A stretch of 64,000 nucleotides of DNA from Phialocephala subalpina (Eukaryota > Ascomycota > Leotiomycetes > Helotiales > Mollisiaceae), in the NCBI GenBank assembly GCA_900073065.1, contig FJOG01000008.1, forward strand, positions 686,985-750,984, written 5' to 3'. Within the stretch, counting starts at the first letter, position 1, and each line of letters begins with the position of its first letter. Position numbers and translations under genes: made by a program. This document shows, piece by piece, positions 59,108 through 64,000 of the stretch. A model generated the notes under the pieces. The model worked only from the letters and a program-made list of their open reading frames with translations. It did no database searches and was not told the origin of the DNA.

Positions 59108-60255
59108 CTTGGAGAATCGCAATTGCTTCTCCTATGTGCAAGACCAGCTGGAATGTATGGACGTCGTCGTGTGTTTCCCAGCTGATCTCGGGCGAAAAGT
59201 CGCCAGGTTCGTTATGAACTGTCGTTTGAATCGGTTGAGCCGGGTTCGAATGGATGCATCTTCGAGATGTGTGTAAAGAGAGGAAGACAATTGATCTGTC
59301 GAGGGACTGTTCGAAGTCGGAGATGCGGGTGTTTTCGCAGAAGAGACTTGGAGAGGTTTGTGGTCTGCTTTGCTTGATAGCAAAGAATCTAGATTGCTAG
59401 TCTTGGCACCAAGGCACAAAAATGTCTTTGCTGATTGGCGTCGCTGCTAGTGTCTGTGGGTCGAGACCACCAGATCTCGACGAGATATTACCGGACCTTC
59501 TCCTTTCCTTTCTTTTCGTCTTGAGGATATAAAAACGAAGAGATTGAAGAAGACAGAAATAAAAGGCTGAGATGAAACCTCCCGTCTCAATTGTTTACAT
59601 GCAGTCTTTGGGCATTGCTCCGGGCGATCATTTTCAGTTATCTTCCTTGGCGATCAACGTTGTCAAGTCTGGAAGATCCTGGCGGTCCTGCATCGTCATC
59701 AGCGGCCGCATGCAGATGAAGTGACACCAAGGCGAGATAGGGAATATCTGCCGCTGTCCTGGTTTTCGTCCTTTATTTGATTACCGTACATCCTCAACGG
59801 ATTTGGATGCTTTGAAGATATAAATGCTCTTTTTTTGAACGAATCTGCTGTTTCCTCTCTCATAGTTGAGATGAAAAGGAATGACTCGCATGTGTCAATG
59901 ACGACGAGGTTTCCTTGTTCTGGATCTTGACAAGCCAGATCAATTGGCTACCGGCGCTCCGAAGTGAACTGTTTTCCTTATTCATCCTCCTAAGCGAATG
60001 CACGACACGGCATTTACACGACATTTGCATAGCTACTCGATGTCAAGAATCATATCGAGACATTCTGAGATATCACTTCTCAATTGTGGCATTTTTGAAC
60101 GTGCATCAGAAAGGTCATTCATTATGTGCATACAGTAACCAGATATCAATATCCATACAGAAGAACACACAAAACGCCAGCGCATGCCCTCCCAAGCCCA
60201 TCAGCCCGACCGTCCCCAATCATGTACTCGTTACAAGCAGCGGTGAAGGCCGGGT
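59108..60255. other. Intergenic, TRK1 upstream region
   Basis: About 1.15 kb. It contains a Ser/Thr-rich minus-strand frame (59419-59132) that may be an upstream ORF of TRK1; no evidence for a separate gene. Confidence 0.4.
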
Positions 60256-63200
60256 TCACATACCAGACATCTCCACATCAGCGTCACTCAGCAGTTCCTC
60301 CATCAGGGAGTCTCTTCTCCCGATTATCGTCCCTTCATCCTCCTCTTGGACCTCTTCTTCGACTTTGATGAGTTCCGTCTTGTCGCCGACGTCAGCCTCA
60401 GTTCCGTCAGCGCCCAGCACAGTCTTTTCTTCCTCTACGACGCTTGGCGCCACGCTTCCTTTCCGGCTATTCACGCTGCTCTTCAAGCTTACGGTACCGT
60501 CTGCGTTGTCTTTGAGGGAATTGGCAATCTTGCCAAGAGACACGTGGATCTTGAACAGGGCATTGCGCCCTGTTGCATCGGCGATGAGCTTGTCATCGAT
60601 GGCGATCGAGACTTCGTCGTAGACCTCTTTAAGTAAGGAAGGAGTTGAGGCTGGCGAGATGTGAAGCTTGGCGAGCATTGGCGCAAGAAGTTTCTTCTCT
60701 TCTCCTACGGAACTGTCAGTATATTGAGACGAATGTATGTCGCTTGAAGAACTTACTGCCGATGCCAGAAGCGAGCTTCTCAAGAATATCACGAGCAAAT
60801 TCGAGATGAACATCTCCATTGACAGCCTTCTTGGTGGCTGCTTCATCTCCTCCTGCACCGAGCTGGATTCCATTTCCATAGCATTTCCTGGGATCCGTCC
60901 AATCGATCAGATGAGCACCAATAGTTGTGATGCTCACCATTTCGATTTCGGCTTCTCCCTCATCGTCCATGGTCTCTTGAACCTCAAACAATTTGTGCAA
61001 TGCATCGCACGCCACTTTCCTCATTCTGTCTTGGTTCTCTTTTCTGCTGAAGCTGAACACTGGCAAGAAGTAACTCAGTGTCTGTCTTACACCTTGGTTG
61101 TGCGCAGAGCTTGGATCGAAGTAGAGCACTACTAATGTCTTGAGCAAGTCATCAATCGCAGTCGATGAGTCTGCAATAACGCGGCCGAGCATAAGCTTAG
61201 CGATGGCAACTGTAGCTGCTGCTTGGACTTCGGGTGCCTTGGTTCCTGACTTGAGTGCTTTCAGATACACTTTGAGGAGTGTCGGGTTTGTGTCGAGTAG
61301 GTGAGCACCATGTGTGTTGAGAATATCGGTAAGAATCTGCAAAGCAGTAATCTGAAGTGCAGAATGACCCTTGCTGAAGAAGTGCATGAAAAGAGTCAAG
61401 TTCTCCTCAGCTAAAGATTTATCGAGAAGAGAGCAGAGACCCAGACACAGGAGACCACGCTCACGAACTGGCGCCTCGTGAGATCTGACAGCAGGCACGA
61501 CGAGATTGTTGAGCATGGCAACCAGGTCAACATTCTGCTGGAGATTGCCTTCGACATTCTCGAGCATGCATTGCACAATATGCAAGCATTTCATGTTGAC
61601 CATGATCTCTCGGATGGCCTTCTCTTGGTTTTCCTCTTCAGTGCGCTGCGAGTCCTTGCCTGACTTGGTTGGTGTGGTATCTCCGCTAACTTCTGATCTT
61701 GCCGAATGGAAACTCTCGTCTGCGTCCTCAGACGCCGGTTCATCCATGACAGTATCGTGAACATCCGCAACTGATTCGAGGACAACACTACAGAATTCTC
61801 GCTCGCCAGCAGCATCTGGGGAACAAATTCCTCGGAGGACTTCGACTGTGAGCTTGGTGACTTCTTCTGGAAGATCTGGTACGGAGAGCGACTGTCGAAG
61901 GAGGGCGAACATCTTTCTTCGCCCAGCTTCATCGGAGTAGTCCAAAGTTCGCGCGATGTGAAGGAGTTGCTCGACGATGAATTCCTGCTCGACGGTGTCT
62001 TCCTCCTCCTCATCTTCACCCACTTCTTGCTGGGCAACACGCTTCAAAGCCTCGACCAAAACAGTGATGTATCGTTGAAGATAGAAAGCAACTTTCGTTA
62101 CCTCGGGCAACTTCTCTTCAATCAAGGCTTCGAACTTGCCATTGCCCTCATTCCTGCAGAAGTCATTGAAACTTCTTGCCATGAAAACGGCTTCAGCTGT
62201 CAAGGTATCCCAAAAATTGTCATCGAACGTAACAGCGTCTCTATAGTCTGGACGTCCCTCCCAGAATCCCTTCATCGCCTCCAACGCGACTCCATTCTCG
62301 ACGCCAGAGTTGACAACATCGATACGTTCAAGAAGTTCGAGAAGACCATCGAAGCTAGGTGGCTTGGCTTCTCCGGCGACTGCTTCAGCTGGTTCGCCTT
62401 CCTCAGTCTCGGCGGTACCAGCGCAGTCCTCGATCCAGCGCTCTCGGAACAGCTTCCCAGCAGCTTTCCGGACGTTCTCGTCTCTGTCTCGAAGACCCCA
62501 CCGAAGAAGCTTCTCACGCATGGACAATGACAGATGTCTGAAGTCGCCAAGCGCTGGCAAAAGTCGGGAATAGAGTGCTCGTCGAGTAGCGGGGTCCTGA
62601 TCTCTGGCTCGCTCCAAGAGGAAAGGAAGAGTGTTTGGGAGAATAGGTAGATTGACTAGCAGCGACCTTCGAACATCGGCACTGGGGTCATTCTGGAGAA
62701 CGTCAAGCAGTCTTTGGAGCAGACCAGCACCAGAATCGTCATCGTCGCTGTCTTCGGCCTCGCCATCTGCTTCGTTTCCAGCAAGTCGTCCCAATCCTAA
62801 AACAGCCTGTACGCGTACCATCGCTTCCTTGTCGTGGATTCTCTTGAGAAGGCCGTGTCGAAGGAGCTGGAAAAGATCATCATCGATAGCTTCCAGCGAA
62901 TTGATGACATGCGAGATCAGCTGTGTAGACCTATATCGTACGAATTTCTCCTTGGAAGTGAGGAGAGGAAGAATCGTATTCATAACATGCGTCGTCAATC
63001 TCGTACTCGGCGTCTCCATCATCACCCCAGCATCCTGCTCATTCTCCGGAAGCAGCTCATTATCCTTCTCATTCGCATGTCGTAAAAACAACCCAATAAA
63101 CCGAATCGAGCGCTCTCCCACACTCTCACTCTTCTTAACCGGCATGACTCGTAGAACACATCTCGCGAACTCATATGTGAATTGTTCCTCATCGAAATCC

Positions 63201-63496
63201 TCCGCTCCAGTATTGCCCTTCTTCTTGCTTGTAGGCTCGTAACAACATGCTTCCTGGATCTTGCGTAGATTAATGACCAGCTTTCGATGTCCGGCTGTGG
63301 TTCGTTGCGCATCGCGGAAGATGGCGGATACTTGGGTTCGGAGTTCGTTTTCGGGCGTCTCTTCTGGTATTTCGACGTAAGGGGCGGAGATTCTGGACGC
63401 TGTTGACGCGCGCGAGTTCAATGTTGTGGTAGATGCTTTGTGCGATACAGCTCCTGAAGTCCTCGAGGACCGAGCTGTGGATACTCGTCCCGGCAT
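60256..63496 (-). CDS. ycg1: Condensin subunit YCG1 / CAP-G
   Basis: Exons 63496-60757 and 60704-60256 give 1062 aa, in the normal range. The N-terminus (MPGRVSTARSSRTSG) is Ser/Thr-rich. Conserved blocks include ELRTQVSAIFRDAQRTTAGH, FVRYRSTQLISHVINSL, RIHDKEAMVRVQAVLGLGRL (the CAP-G HEAT signature), DPSADVRRSLLVNLPI and RDRDENVRKAAGKLF, then AVRSHEAPVRERGLLCLGLC and YFDPSSAHNQGVRQTLSYFL. The protein is the HEAT-repeat subunit of condensin I that clamps DNA with the kleisin. The 52-bp intron near the C-terminus uses a CCGTAG acceptor, chosen because the CAG just upstream would introduce a stop. The C-terminal acidic tail (EEEVQEEDEGT) could end differently if GTATGT at 60256-60264 is a donor. 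Confidence 0.93.
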
Positions 63497-63750
63497 CTTG
63501 TAGGTCCGTATCCTCCTTATGTCGTTTGATTCTCTTTCGTGCCTTGTGGTCGTCCGTGTTTTCGTCGTGAGTCGTAAGTTCGTGATGACAAAACACTCAA
63601 GTCGCCAAAACCGCGTCAGTGAACAACAAAACGAATGGAAGTACACTGTTGGCCCGCCAACCTAGATTAGATAAGAATTCAATTGCGACATCGCGAAACA
63701 AAAACCGGAAGTTTGAAGCCAGAGATCAGTAAGCTTCAATTGCAGACACC
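63497..63750. promoter_or_regulatory. Shared upstream region of YCG1 and cysteine synthase
   Basis: The start codons of the two divergent genes are 254 bp apart, leaving a single compact bidirectional promoter. No motif assigned. Confidence 0.5.
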
Positions 63751-64000
63751 ATGTTTCGACTTGGGGCTCGCACGTTTGCGACAACGGCACGAAGGGCCGC
63801 AGAGACTGTTGCGCAAATGGAAGCTCCAAATCAGTACGGAATTGGGGTGTCGAAGGCTCAGGGAATTGTCAAGGGTTTGACGGGAGGTATGCTACCCCTC
63901 TCTTAACGTCTAAAACGGTGTTGATGGATGGTAGCAATTGGGAATACACCGTTGATTCGTCTGAATCATATTTCGGATGCGACAGGATGTGAAGTGCTGG
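63751..64000 (+). CDS. Mitochondrial cysteine synthase (N-terminal part; 3' end outside window)
   Basis: Exon 1 (63751-63886) and the start of exon 2 (63935 on) read MFRLGARTFATTARRAAETV as a mitochondrial presequence. VKGLTGAIGNTPLIRLNHIS follows, the conserved start of the PLP cysteine synthase family, with the junction GLTG-A-IGNTPL across the intron. O-acetylserine sulphhydrylases of this type make cysteine. The lysine that binds PLP lies beyond the window edge. Confidence 0.9.

Noticed and set aside
1..64000. CRISPR arrays, tRNA or rRNA genes
   Set aside because: No regular spaced repeats and no convincing tRNA or rRNA signature on reading; a covariance-model search for tRNAs would settle the latter.

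Overview
The window is nuclear DNA of a filamentous ascomycete (Pezizomycotina). Genes are interrupted by many short GT-AG introns, mostly 48-70 bp. The protein families are typical of that group: HET, NACHT/STAND, DUF1996, DUF6594, Zn2Cys6 regulators, Dal5-type MFS and TRK potassium transport. The abundance of HET and STAND material suggests a leotiomycete-like genome, but that placement is inference. No viral, bacterial or organellar block is visible. Exon coordinates were worked out by hand from splice consensus, reading phase and family fit.

Left part (1-13.3 kb). The end of a Zn2Cys6 regulator is followed by an isocitrate-lyase-like enzyme whose catalytic KKCGH motif is replaced, a damaged Dal5-type carboxylate/anion permease, and a class I/II aminotransferase. 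Together they look like a small, partly decayed metabolic cluster. A MITE-like element with terminal inverted repeats and TA flanks lies between the lyase and the permease. A gene-poor stretch (7.5-11.2 kb) then leads to a DUF6594 membrane protein and a convergent spliced gene with a retropepsin-like domain.

Middle part (15-37.5 kb). This holds an amino-acid permease with a proline-repeat loop, a frameshifted fungal STAND N-terminal fragment, a secreted DUF1996 protein with a repeat-bearing intron, a perfect 250-bp tandem duplication, and a HET gene that has lost its middle. Next come a Zn2Cys6 regulator, a membrane-anchored FAD oxidoreductase, the Gtr1 (RagA-type) GTPase, a histidine phosphatase, a HET C-terminal relic and an F-box protein.

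Right part (38-64 kb). Conserved housekeeping genes alternate with immunity-like ones. FAL1 (eIF4A3-type helicase) is head-to-head with SF3A3/Prp9. A small secreted protein follows. A seven-exon STAND NTPase (DUF7708-NACHT-C2H2 fingers, 943 aa) is divergent from an eleven-exon SNF2-RING helicase (948 aa). A repeat-bearing intergenic stretch, a second DUF1996 gene and a decayed copy of the NACHT-C2H2 gene come next. The window ends with TRK1, condensin subunit YCG1 and the start of a mitochondrial cysteine synthase.

The most unusual items are the NACHT-C2H2 protein and its decayed second copy about 10 kb away, the active-site-altered ICL-like enzyme with its neighbours, the retropepsin-like gene, and FAL1 with a GC-AG intron plus a 12-nt microexon.
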